Positions 22,000-32,011 of a stretch of DNA of 64,000 bases are shown in pieces. Within the stretch, counting starts at the first letter, position 1. Every line of letters starts with the position of its first letter. The stretch is taken from the NCBI GenBank assembly GCA_015680685.1, contig MNCI01020571.1, positions 26,446 through 90,445 on the forward strand. Reading direction: 5' to 3'. The position numbers and the translations under genes were made by a program. Source of the stretch: Gnetum montanum (Eukaryota > Streptophyta > Gnetopsida > Gnetales > Gnetaceae). Under the pieces are notes generated by a model. It worked only from the letters and a program-made list of their open reading frames with translations. It was not told where the DNA came from and searched no databases.

Positions 22000-23900
22000 A
22001 GAAGCATCGATTAACTTTTGAATAAGTGAGCATTCCTTTGTTTCCATATCAAAAATTTTTGGAATAACAAAGGCATTTCATGGATTGTTAATTATTGCAA
22101 CAAGAAATTGTAGAAGAGAAGATGACTATGGTTTATCATGAAGAGGTATAGTAAATATATTGTATGCTTTGATAGTCCCAAAACAAATATGATAGGATTC
22201 AATAGCATAACAATAAGGGTAATAAGGGATTGCAATACTAATGTGTAAAAGTCTGGTTTCCATAGGCAAACCATTGTTAGGGATAGACCAAATAAAAATT
22301 GTAATTTTAGGCTATCATCCAAATTTCCAAAACTTTTTAAAGATGTTGCTCCACTAATCAAATCTCTAATGAATATTCCATTTTGGTTCAAGTACTAAAA
22401 GTGATCATGCACTAGAAGAATTTTTTTAACAAATTTAAACATAGGAAAATTCAAGAGATGCGAACCATCAGTCCATTGCCGATTATCTTGAAGCTTCTGA
22501 TGAATAGTATGTGGAGTCTTTAAATGTTATGCAACAAGAGAAAGAATGACTTACAAAAAGGAGTGATAGTTATTGAATGAAGGATATCTTAGAATATAAT
22601 ATAATATAATACTGTAGTAAAAGGTCTATACAATCTTTTCTTATAAAATTCCAATGTTACATAGGGACATGTCCCCATGAAAAATTTTATGTTCAAGATA
22701 TCTTAGAGATGGGGACACATCCCAAAGCATGTTAGGTGGGATATGCTATATACTGCAATATCTCAAAATACAATTTATACACTACCTCCAACTATTTTCT
22801 TTCTTCCAAAATGTTTGGTTGTCCAAATTGCAGTGCAAATCTTGGAAATCTCTCGTAAATCACAATCTACAATGAATTTATCTATAATATTTAGTACTCC
22901 TAAACATCATTCAATGTAGACAAAGCTATTTCTCATGATCATGTCTTGGTTGCATTCTCAAAGTATTCCACAAAAACCAAACCATCTCCATGTTCCTATG
23001 TCTTGAGGATCTATGAAACACTATTAAATCTAGTATTAATTGGCCACTTTGTTAAGTTGATATTTAATTTTCATGATATAAATATAATGTCTATCTAATG
23101 GATCATTTGGGTGCTTAGATGTAATAAAACATCATTTTTAATTTTAGTTTTAGTATATTAACTTTGACATGCAAAACACCATTTTATTTGTAAGATCATT
23201 CCAAGTCTGGTTACGATGATTTTTTTATCTTTAAGAAACCATCATTTGGAGTGATGTCAAGGTGCACATTTCTCATGTTGAAGACTTAGATTCAAACCTA
23301 GGTGCAACCACTCAAAGAGGTTAGGCTTTCACTTATCTACGAACCCTCCCAAGATCTTGCTTGGTAGGATGGGTATTGTGGCTTTGGGTGATAAAAAGAA
23401 TAATTAAAGTCTTGAAACATGCTATAGTAGATGACCACCACAAGAAACAATCCAATTCAACTAGGATAGATGGGGGCTGATGGAACATAAGGCTAATTTG
23501 ATGAAAGCCAAAGTAAAGAATTTTCTTCTAATCTTCTTCTCCTTCAAGGCATGAAGAATCCATTTTATAGACAATGGCATGATTTGGTCATGTAAGTTGC
23601 AAATACCAAGTCCACCATATTCTTGAGGTAGATAGCAAGCATCCCATTTAACATGAACAAAGCCATGAGAGAAATGGAGTTGTTCTAAATGTAATTTCTA
23701 ATAATTTTTTTTAACTTAAAATAGTTGATCTCATTGGGGGCAAGAAAGGATGAGTAATAAATGTATCATGAAGAAAGATCATGTTAAGTAACAATAAGCC
23801 TTCCAACCAAGTGCAAGTATCATCTAGACCAATTATCAATTTTTGCTAAACTTTTTGAACTAAGCCTTCAAATTATAGACTTTTCTTTTTTGTTTTTTTT
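22000..23900 (-). pseudogene. LINE (non-LTR retrotransposon) reverse transcriptase relic
   Basis: On the minus strand near 23690-23530 the reading HGFVHVKWDACYLPQEYGGL followed by GICNLHDQIMPLSIKWILHA matches the conserved block after the polymerase domain in plant L1-type LINEs (VKWDxxCxPKxxGGLGI, then N-x-ALLxKW). Upstream, 23900-23720 shows a decayed LGWKAYCYL-type segment. Downstream, 22391-22092 encodes NQNGIFIRDLIS and LKSFGNLDDSL, a typical LINE C-terminal segment. Strongly frameshifted; no ends or poly-A tail can be placed. Confidence 0.6.
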
Positions 23901-23989
23901 TAACTAACAAAACATAATAATCCTACTAATTGTTAATTGATTCGACAAATCATAGACAATAGATCTCATGTCTTTATAGGCAATCCTAT

Positions 23990-24480
23990 GTGAAAGTGAG
24001 GTGATGGAACCTTCTTTAGAGGTTGCATTGTCAACCAAAGATGACGTTTTTTGCTTAGTTGTTGGCATCATCATGGAGTGCTCATTCAGGAAAAACTTCA
24101 ACGATAGGGTTTTGCCATGACCTCCCAGTGTATCCTTTGCTATAAGGAGATCGAAACTACGATACACCTTTTTAAGGAATGTCTATTTACAAAGGTTGTA
24201 GGTTGATTCATGCACATGTAGACTAGGATCATGTGGGATTAGTGTTGGGCAATGATTATAGAAGGTCCATCATTCAAAGCCACTTACATGAAATTTCATT
24301 ATGGATGGAGGTTGCCTAGGAGATTTGGCTTGAGAGGAATGCTCACACTTTTCGTGCAAAGTGCCAAAACTCTCCCTTTAAATGCATCTCGAAAGCATTC
24401 ATCAACTTGTGGGAAAACATCCATGAATGCATGATGACAATATTTAACACTTGTGACTCTTTGTAGGATGCGCCAATGTG
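23990..24480 (+). pseudogene. LINE zinc-binding C-terminal relic (zf-RVT), opposite orientation
   Basis: Plus strand at about 24085-24210 reads LIQEKLQR.GFAMTSQCILC, then YKEIETTIHLFKECLFTKVV: the C-X2-C...H-X4-C reverse-transcriptase zinc-binding domain that ends plant LINE ORF2. At about 24295-24360 WEIWLERNAHTFRAKCQ (one Trp codon now TAG) is the classic following block. It runs against the minus-strand LINE at 22000-23900, so two relics converge head to head or one copy was partly inverted. Confidence 0.65.
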
Positions 24481-24954
24481 GTGCTCATAAATTGTGTGTT
24501 CTTTTGTTTTAAATGAACTTTATAATGTTGCACATAACTATTTTTTGGTTTTTAGTTTCGATACCATATAGGAATGCTTAGGGCATTTTGGCTGGAGGAT
24601 CTTCTACCTTCTATGATGATACTTCTTGTACTTGTTGATTTAAGGGTTCATCCCTCTCATTACATAAATGACCAAACTTTTCCTATAAAAAAATAGTCAG
24701 TTGATTGTTTAAAACATGTTAAGCCCACTGTTAAACTTTTTTCATATTCTCTACTCATACGGACCACGACCACCAGATTTCAATTATTCAAAATATAATT
24801 CTTTTTCCATGATTTGGCATGTAATGTTTTCTGCTACATATCATATTAAGGCATTTGTATTTGTGATCTCCCTAACTCTTCCACTTGCAATTTATACTAT
24901 GATCGTGACTTCTATGAGGGGAACATTCTTTGGACAGCCACTTGCAGGGCCTTC
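24481..24954. other. Intergenic, nothing recognised
   Basis: AT-rich sequence between the LINE relic and the ATL upstream region. An 81-codon open stretch (24716-24961) has hydrophobic runs but no homologue I recognise and unremarkable codon use; I do not call it a gene. Confidence 0.4.
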
Positions 24955-25076
24955 ATTTTAATTGGGTAACCGGTAATTTTTCTAAAACAAGGGAAGGTTT
25001 CCCTCTTTAGCCTGTATTTTAATTGGGTAGCCTGTAATTTATCTTTACAAATGAAAGGTTTCCCGCTTTAGCATTT
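24955..25076. repeat. Tandem duplication, 61 bp x 2
   Basis: ATTTTAATTGGGTA starts at 24955 and again at 25016. The 61-bp units share AATTGGGTA, CCGGTAATTT/CCTGTAATTT, AAGGTTTCCC and CTTTAGC and differ at about one position in five. It lies about 1 kb upstream of the ATL start codon. Confidence 0.85.
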
Positions 25077-26026
25077 AATTAAGACAGCGGACCTAATCAA
25101 AGGCCCAACTTTTCTTTGTTAATATGCTGCAGGTAAGTAATGGACAGCCATGATAAATATGGCCGGGAAAAATTGCAGTGAAAAACGTTTAAAAATTATG
25201 GAGCTTTCGTACCTCCCTGAATTGCCAAACAAATGCTCCTATGATCCAGCGCTTTGCGAATCCATATTTGGTATTTAGTCTGTTTTAAATTGAACCGAGG
25301 GTGACTTGAAAAGCAAGGCTAACTGGAACGCCTCTCAAATCAGCAAATGAAACGTCGATCACGTTTTCTTGCCATGTGATTTGTTTTTAGCGTTGAGTAA
25401 CATTGAATTCTACTCAACAGCACTTAAGAATCCAAACTTCCGTGATCCCACTTTCCAAAACCCGGCACAATCATTGAAAATTCCTTGCAAGAATGGCCAA
25501 AACCCATGACTGTAAGCAAGTCATTATGGTCTTCTTCCCGTTACTGGCAGGTTGCTGTCTAAAAAATTGTGAGGTTGCCAACAAAAATGTCAATCTCCTT
25601 CATGTCCCAATTTCTTGGTCTGAAAACTACTCAAAAACTTATTTCAGAATGACATAGTTCAACTCACTTCAACCATGGCCATTGCTTGTAATAAGCATGA
25701 AAGACATCCTATAACTACTTGTCCAGGCAAGGATCTTGCTCCCAAATGATCATGTTATTTTCCCACAATCATGAAACTCGGAAACTTCCAAATATTGGAA
25801 ACTAACAATCCTGCATATAGAACCCCTGTTTCAAACCCAGCATAGGGAAAGCAGAATTTCTCTTTATGGTGATGAAAATTTGAGAAACAGATCAAGCTTT
25901 AGGATCCCCATAGCGCAAAGTTAGTTTCTGGGTTTATCATGTTTGTTTGTTTCTTCCTGATTTGAGATCAATTTTTCATGAATTTGATTCATTTGAGGAT
26001 CTTAAATACTCCCAACTGAAAGCAGA
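25077..26026 (+). promoter_or_regulatory. Upstream region of the ATL gene, possible promoter and leader
   Basis: Less AT-biased than the surrounding retroelements and free of recognisable transposon sequence, in line with retained promoter and 5' UTR. The leader has upstream ATGs, including a 54-codon frame at 25493-25657. An in-frame TAA at 26003-26005 precedes the ATL ATG, so translation cannot start further upstream. No TATA box can be assigned with confidence (CATATAGA near 25815 is a weak candidate). Confidence 0.4.
25493..25657 (+). CDS. Small ORF upstream of ATL (54 aa), possible uORF or secreted peptide
   Basis: ATG at 25493, TAG at 25655-25657. The protein begins MAKTHDCKQ, then a hydrophobic run VIMVFFPLLAGCCL resembling a signal peptide, then a short polar tail with one Cys. 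I recognise no family. It could be an upstream ORF in a long ATL leader, a small secreted peptide, or chance. Coding potential is not established by anything beyond its length and hydrophobic start. Confidence 0.18.
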   Translation: MAKTHDCKQVIMVFFPLLAGCCLKNCEVANKNVNLLHVPISWSENYSKTYFRMT

Positions 26027-26821
26027 ATGAGCTTGAGCCCGAGACCCAGAGCCGATCCATGGCAGATGAAGCAGCCCAATTCAGATGTGAATCCTGCTCT
26101 GATAGCACTGGTTTCTGTGATAGCATTAGCATTTCTGATTGTCACTTATTACAACTTGTTGAAGTGCTGCTGCTGCTACTGCAAGCCCATGCTGCTGTGG
26201 CCATGGAGGACGTCAAGGGCTGATCAGATGGTGGTGGTGGTTCAGGACTCAGATGCCCTTAATCTGGTTTCTCCTGGTTTGGACTACTGGGTCATGAAAA
26301 TGTTACCAGTGTTCAAATTCATGCAGGTTAGGCAAAATTTGCAAGGCCAGGACACAGAGTGCTCAGTTTGCCTCGTAGATTTTCAGGACCAGGATGAGAT
26401 CAGAATTCTGCCCAAATGCAGACATGTGTTTCACCTTCAATGCATAGATATGTGGCTCACTTCCCATGCTAGCTGTCCTCTATGCAGATCAAGCCTTGTG
26501 GGTTTTGAGGATTTGCATAATTCATCATCAGGCACTAGTAGCAGAAGCAGCCACATTATTCTTGTTGCACAGGAGGCTTCCATGGAAGCCAACAGCAACA
26601 CAGAGGCAGATTCCATTAGTGCTGAATTGGAGATTGTAAGCAAGGAACAGCAACAGCAAGTGGTGGATTCTTCTCCTGCCTTGAACCAGATTCAGGATCA
26701 GAATCAGCATGGTGCAGATGCTGTTGCAGGAACTAGTGTGTTAAATGGAGATGTTGTGTTGGAGTTGGTGAACTCGGATGATGATGAAGGAGTTGGTGAA
26801 GATTTACAGAGTTTACGATAG
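26027..26821 (+). CDS. ATL-family RING-H2 finger E3 ubiquitin ligase, 264 aa
   Basis: Complete intronless frame, as usual for ATL genes. One transmembrane helix at about residues 24-45 (ALIALVSVIALAFLIVTYY) near the N-terminus. It is followed at once by a Cys cluster, C47-C50 and C52, a candidate S-acylation site. The GLD motif lies at 84-100 (GLDYWVMKMLPVFKF). RING-H2 at 112-153 has ligands C112, C115, C131, H133, H136, C139, C150 and C153, with P129 before the third ligand and W143, the E2-contact residues typical of ATLs. The C-terminal third is low-complexity: Ser-rich, a Gln run at about 205-209, and an acidic DDDEGVGED end. Expected role: membrane-anchored E3 that ubiquitinates substrates with an E2, often in stress or hormone responses. 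Start supported by an in-frame TAA 24 nt upstream. The only clearly intact gene here. Confidence 0.95.
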   Translation: MSLSPRPRADPWQMKQPNSDVNPALIALVSVIALAFLIVTYYNLLKCCCCYCKPMLLWPWRTSRADQMVVVVQDSDALNLVSPGLDYWVMKMLPVFKFMQVRQNLQGQDTECSVCLVDFQDQDEIRILPKCRHVFHLQCIDMWLTSHASCPLCRSSLVGFEDLHNSSSGTSSRSSHIILVAQEASMEANSNTEADSISAELEIVSKEQQQQVVDSSPALNQIQDQNQHGADAVAGTSVLNGDVVLELVNSDDDEGVGEDLQSLR

Positions 26822-26990
26822 CCTTGTAGGTGAAGAAAAGGCAGAACTGTAATGGAGTTTCAATGCCACTACTTAAATTGTAAAGGAACAGGGTAGGGTA
26901 GTAATCTTTCCTTTTTCATTTTAAACTCTCTTGTGAATCTCTCTATTACTGATTCAACAATTAAATGGAATACTTCTTTTATTATTTGCA
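26822..26990 (+). terminator. 3' UTR and polyadenylation region of ATL
   Basis: After the TAG stop codon come about 140 nt of AT-rich sequence, with AATTAAATGGAATA near 26958-26971 followed by a T-rich stretch, a plausible near-upstream polyadenylation element for plants. There is no canonical AATAAA. The exact cleavage site cannot be read from sequence. Confidence 0.35.
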
Positions 26991-28030
26991 TCAATAACGG
27001 GAGTTATAGCATTCATGCTTTAGGTTTTAAATTATTTATTGGGTTCTGCCTTCCATTACAAATTCTGCCTTCAACTTAATTTCCTTTAAGAAAATTCTCA
27101 CACCTTAAATTAAAACATATTTATTTAAAGGTATATAGACAGCATCGTATATTTTTTTGCTGTGTTTCAACTTAGTTTCCTCAGAATCATAACTGTATAT
27201 CTCATTGATGCCATTTGATATTAATTACAAACTAGGAGACCATCTTAAGTGCACTAAAGTGATTTAAAATTTCTTTCTTACTCTTTACCATTTTACGTAC
27301 TTAAAACTGGAGTAGGTAACTTTGTAAAATTTGTTTATAAATGAAAACATCTTGAAATTGATGAAAGTTGAAGTTTAAACTGCAAAGCTTGATTATAGGG
27401 GTGGTTGCAAGAAAATCTAAAAACATTTGTGGGTTAAAAATGATTCCCAGAATGAAACTAGACTATCTGTATGTCTAGGATATTTAACCAGCGTAATGAA
27501 ACATAGAAGAAAAGACAATGAACATTGTGCTTAAAGCTTAATAAATATGCCGCTATTCCTTGTAGGATTTGGGATTATTATAAAAAATTTATTACAATTT
27601 TGCTTTAAAAAACGGGAGCTGATTGGAACTGAAACTTTGACCATATGCATCTTCAGGATATACATCCACATCTGAGTAAAACTTAAAGTTAATACACTTC
27701 AAGACATAATTATACCTCCAACTCCAACTGGACCCATGATAAAAGAAAAGAAAAGCTTGAGCAAGGCTGCATGACTCTTCATAATCCAGAAGAAACGCAC
27801 TGTATGTAAGTTAAAGTTATGTAACAGGCCTAAGAGATTACTAACGGATTAGGCTGGAAGTTAAGTGTGATCACCTCGTTAATTGTCAAGGGTGAAATTG
27901 AGTTTTCAAAAATCTTAACGAATTTCTCTGCCCAAATTATAAAAAGTACCTTCCGAAAAAACCCACGAATAAAAGAAAACAAATTATCATCATTGGTCTC
28001 CAACTACCAAATGAGCTGGTATGGATAGCT
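26991..28030. other. Intergenic, nothing recognised
   Basis: AT-rich DNA with no conserved reading frame, RNA gene or element end that I can support. Base composition is similar to the spacer upstream of 1430. Confidence 0.4.
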
Positions 28031-28037
28031 CATCTCA

Positions 28038-28288
28038 CAGATTATTCAAGCTCATCCCACAACTCATGGGGTTGCTTCTGTGGCAGTTAAAACATGAACA
28101 TGTGTGGACAAAGAAAAAGTAGAGCATTGGAGAAATTTGCAGGGACAAGAAAAGATCTGACAGATTATTCAAGCTCATCCCATAACTCATGGGGTTGACT
28201 GTGCTTGACACTTCTGTGGCAGTTAAAACATGAACATGTGTGGACAAGAAAAAGTAGAGCATGGGAGAAAATTGAGGGACAAGAAAAG
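28038..28288. repeat. Tandem duplication, about 125 bp x 2
   Basis: Unit 1 is 28038-28160, unit 2 is 28161-28288. Both start CAGATTATTCAAGCTCATCC and share TGGGGTTG, GGCAGTTAAAACATGAACAT, GTGTGGACAA and GTAGAGCAT. Unit 2 has a short insert (GTGCTTGACA). A partial third echo (GTAGAGGATGGGAGAAAATTG) follows at about 28287-28308. The duplication is young relative to the surrounding decay. Confidence 0.9.
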
Positions 28289-28879
28289 TAGAGGATGGGA
28301 GAAAATTGTGGCACATATACAAATTTTTAAATTTAATTTTGCATCAGTGACTCATTTTATGACATGACTAAGTTCATGTAACTTGTTTTCCATGTGTAGA
28401 TAACTACGAAATGAGGTTGAATAGACAAATAATTAAATGACGTAAAAAAGCTCAGCTTAGTTTATATGAGAGTAGTTTTGAGACTGAAGACTATGAATGA
28501 GCTCTTGTGCATTTAGAGTTCAATCCTCTGCGATGGTATGCAATCGCATATTAAATGACGGTGATGACGATATTCTTCTTCTTCCCTGAAATTGAATATT
28601 AAATGACAACAACATTTGAGAATATGAAGCCTTCTCCATGATCTGCCATGCCCTCAAACTCTTCGAAAACATCATTGATCAATGGATCCACGGACAAGGT
28701 TACCATTGTTCTATTTAGGCAATTACAAAGCCTATGATGTGGTGGTGAGGGCATGGGTATGTATGTTGTGAATTTTTTATTGATGTACCTAGATAATGTG
28801 TCATCATGCTCATTGATATGTTTCATGTTGATATAAATGCATACTCATGTTGACGATGGACTGCGACTCGCATATGCTT

Positions 28880-29545
28880 GCATCTCCTAGTGTGCATGGT
28901 AAATCGCAAGGCAGTGCAATTAGCACCCTCCAGCAAACCCAACCAAAAGACATTTAAACTTTATGAAAGGGAACAATTGCTTGCAGTTTGAGATTACTGA
29001 AAGGTAGAGGGTCATCCGGAAGGTTGAAGATCATTTGAAAGGCATTTAGACCTTCCAGTAGTGAATAATTACTTGAAGTTGTGGCTTTCAAAAGCTAGAG
29101 AGTCATCCAATAGCAATGTTTAGGTGAACTATGAGGAAGTGCGACTAGCACCATCCTGTAGTCCCTAACTGGAAGGCATTCACACCTTTCCGAAGGAAAT
29201 AATTGCTTGGAGTTTTAGGCTACAGAAGGTAGAGGGTCATCCAATAGGCAAAAGATCATCTTGAAGGCATTTAGAGGCTTTTGGAAGGCAGAGGGTTATC
29301 TAGTAGCAAGGTTTAGGTAAATTGCAAGGCAATGCACGCAACATCCTCCCATAGTCTCTTTCGGAAGGCATTTAAACCCTCTGGTAGGAAATAATTACTT
29401 CTAGTTTGAGGATTTCAGAAAGCATGGGATCATCTAGTAGCAAGGTCTAGGTAAACTACGAGGAAGTGCGACTAGCACCCTCTCGCAGTCCTAACCAAAA
29501 GGCATTAAAACCTAACAGAAGGAAAGAATTACTTGGAGTTTTAGG
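28880..29545 (-). repeat. Satellite-like array, left (inverted) arm
   Basis: Repeat units of the same family as 29546-31250 but in reverse orientation. Visible words: GTGCGACTAGCACC (29139, 29466), GGAAGGCATT, GAAATAATTACTT, TAGAGGGTCATC and AGCAAGGTCTAGGTAAAC. About two and a half units are present. The reverse complements (GGTGCTAGTCGCAC, AATGCCTTCC, AAGCAATTATTCC) dominate the right arm, so the whole is an imperfect palindrome with its centre near 29545. Confidence 0.8.
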
Positions 29546-31250
29546 TTTGAACACCTTTTGGATGCTCTTCTACATTCCATATGATCCTTGTCCTTCTAGA
29601 AGCCTAAATATCTAAGCAATTATTCCCTACCGAAAGGTTTGAATGCTTGCTGGTTGGAATTGCGAGCAGCTACTAGTCGCACTACCTCGCATTTTGCCTA
29701 TACCTTGCTACTGAATGACACTTTGCCTTTTGGAAGCTATAAACTCCAAGCAATTATTCCCTATCGGTAGGTGTGAATGCCTTTCGGATGACTCTTTTCC
29801 TTTTGGAAGCCTAAATCTCTAAACAATTATTTCCTCTAGGAAGGTTTGAATGCCTATCGATTAGGCTATGGGAGGGTGTTAGTCACACTACCTAGCAATA
29901 TACTTAGACCATGCTACTAGATAACCCTCTACCTTCTGGAAGCCTCAAACTTCAAGCAATTATTCCCTACCGAAAGGTTTGAGTGCCTTCTGGATGAGAC
30001 TGCAAGAGGGTGCTAGTCGCACTTTCTTGCAGTTTACCTAGACCCTGTTGTCGAATGATCCTCTACCTTTTGGAAGCCATAAACTCTAAGCAATTATTAA
30101 CTATTGAAAGGTCTAAATGCCTTTTGGATGATCTTAGCCTTCTAAATGATCCTTTGCCTCCTAGTAGCCTCAAACTCTAAGCAGTTACTTCCTTCTAAAA
30201 GGTTTGAATGCTTTCCAGTCGGGACAGCAGAAGGGTGCTAATCGCATGGCCTTGCAGTTTATGTATACCTTGCTACTAAATGATCATCTATACTTTCTAG
30301 AAGCCACACACATAGAGCAATTATTCCCTATCGGAAGGTTTGAATGCCTATCAGATGATCTTCTCCATTACAGATGACTCTCTACCTTCCAATAGCCTCA
30401 AACTCCAAGCAGTTGTTCCCTACTAAAAGGTTTAAATGTCTTCCAATTGGGACTCAGGAGGGTACTAGTTGCACTTCATCATAGTTTTTCTAGACTTTGC
30501 TACCAAATGACCCTCTACCTTCTAGTAGTCTCAAACTCTAAGCAATTGTTCCCTATTAGAAGGTTTAAATGCCTTTCAGTTGGAACTGCGGGAGGATGCT
30601 AGTCACACTTCCTCATAGTTTACCTAGACCTTGCTATTGAATGATCCTTTGTCTTTTGAAAGCCACAAACTTCAACTAATTATTTCCTACTGAAAGGTCT
30701 AGATGCCTTTCAGTTGATATTCAACCTTCTAAATGACCCTCTATCTACTGGTAGCATTAAACTCTAAGCAATTATTTTCTTCTAGAAGGTTTAAATGCTT
30801 TCTGGTTGGGATTGTGGGAGGGTGCTAGCCGTATTGCCTTGCAGTTTACGTAGTACTTGTTACTGAATGATCCTCTACCTTCCAAAAGCCACAAACTCAA
30901 ACTAATTATTTTCTTCCGAAAGGTTTGAATGTCTTCTGGATGATCTTTAGCCTTCCGAATGATCCTATGCCTTTTTGTAGCCTCAAACTTCAAGCAATTA
31001 TTCCCTTCTAGAAGGTTTAAATGTCTTATGTTTGGGACTGTGGGAGGGTGCTAGTCGTAGTACCTTGCAATTTACATAGATCTTGCTACAAGATGACCTT
31101 TTGCTTGTTAGAAGCCACAAACTTGGAGTAACTAGTACCTACCAGAAGGTTTGGTAGCCTTCTAGAAGGAACTGCAAGCGAGTGCTTGTCACACTTCCTT
31201 GCAGTTTATCTAGACCGACTGTCGAATGATCCTCTGCCTTTTTGCCTTTC
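29546..31250 (+). repeat. Satellite-like array, right arm, units of about 130 and 225 bp
   Basis: GGGTGCTAGTCGCACT-type words recur at about 29667, 29875, 30007, 30233, 30460, 30592, 30810, 31046 and 31170. The spacings fall into two classes, about 125-132 and about 208-236 bp. The longer units contain an extra internal copy of a sub-repeat of about 95 bp (CTCTACCTTCTxGAAGCC, AAACTCTAAGCAATTATTCC, GAAAGGTTTGAATGCC). So the array is built from modules a-b and a-b-b. No reading frame is supported. Confidence 0.85.
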
Positions 31251-31259
31251 AGAAGCCAC

Positions 31260-31640
31260 AGAGTTGAAAATAGTGCATCAAAGTGTGACTCACATTTCCC
31301 TCGCAACTTGAAAAGTAGAAAATAACATGTCAAATTGCGACTTGTATTCCCCTCGCAACCTAAAACAAAGACCTATAGAACACAGTATGAGATAATTGTG
31401 ATTCACATCTTTCCTTGCACTATAACTTTTGTTGGGTGCGCATCAAAGCGAGACACATGTCCTTGCACTCTAGAAATAGTGTGATTTATTGCAAGACATA
31501 TGTCCTCGTAATCCCTCTGCATCAACTGCGAGAACATGTGTGTTGCATTTTGTTTTGAAATTGTGATGACATGCGACACACATGGTTTTGCAACCTTGGT
31601 ATGTGTCATCGCACTATAAATATGTGAATTCAATGTGACT
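31260..31640. repeat. Second short repeat cluster (TCGCA-rich)
   Basis: Different from the array before it. Loosely repeated phrases of about 60-70 bp combine a short CGCATCAAAG/GTGCATCAAAG word, GAGACACATGT/GCGACACACATG and CCTCGCAACCT/CCTTGCACT. Several TCGCA and TGCGA words link it to the end motifs of the candidate transposon. No gene. Confidence 0.5.
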
Positions 31641-32011
31641 TGAAGGTTAGCGCATCAATACATAAATTTACAAACTCATTTTTCAAATCAATTTAAACTT
31701 TGAAAATTGAAATTGAAAAAGCAAAAAAAATTTTCAGGAGAGGCATATGTGAGTATGAGACTTGTCTTAACAAATGAGCCACAATTGAGGATGAGTTATG
31801 AAACACCAAAAATGCTGTAAAAATTAAAAATTAAATATATGTAAAATATAAAAGAACCCACATAGATAGAAAGCGTTACAGACAATATATTACAGATACT
31901 TTTACAAAATTGAGAAACATATTTATTACAACCAAAACACATCACAGATTCATTTACAAAATCATAGAAGAGATGCATTATAACCCAATACCATCAGAAA
32001 AATGGAATGCA

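Noticed and set aside
24716-24961. 81-codon membrane protein
   Set aside because: Hydrophobic runs are expected in AT-rich chance frames; no motif, and the end runs into the 61-bp tandem duplication.
26437-26710. Antisense open frames opposite the ATL gene
   Set aside because: They are complements of a clearly coding sequence with conserved RING-H2 residues and have no independent support.
28880-31250. CRISPR-like or other prokaryotic repeat array
   Set aside because: Units are long, diverged, contiguous and of two sizes, without unique spacers; the surroundings are plainly plant nuclear DNA.
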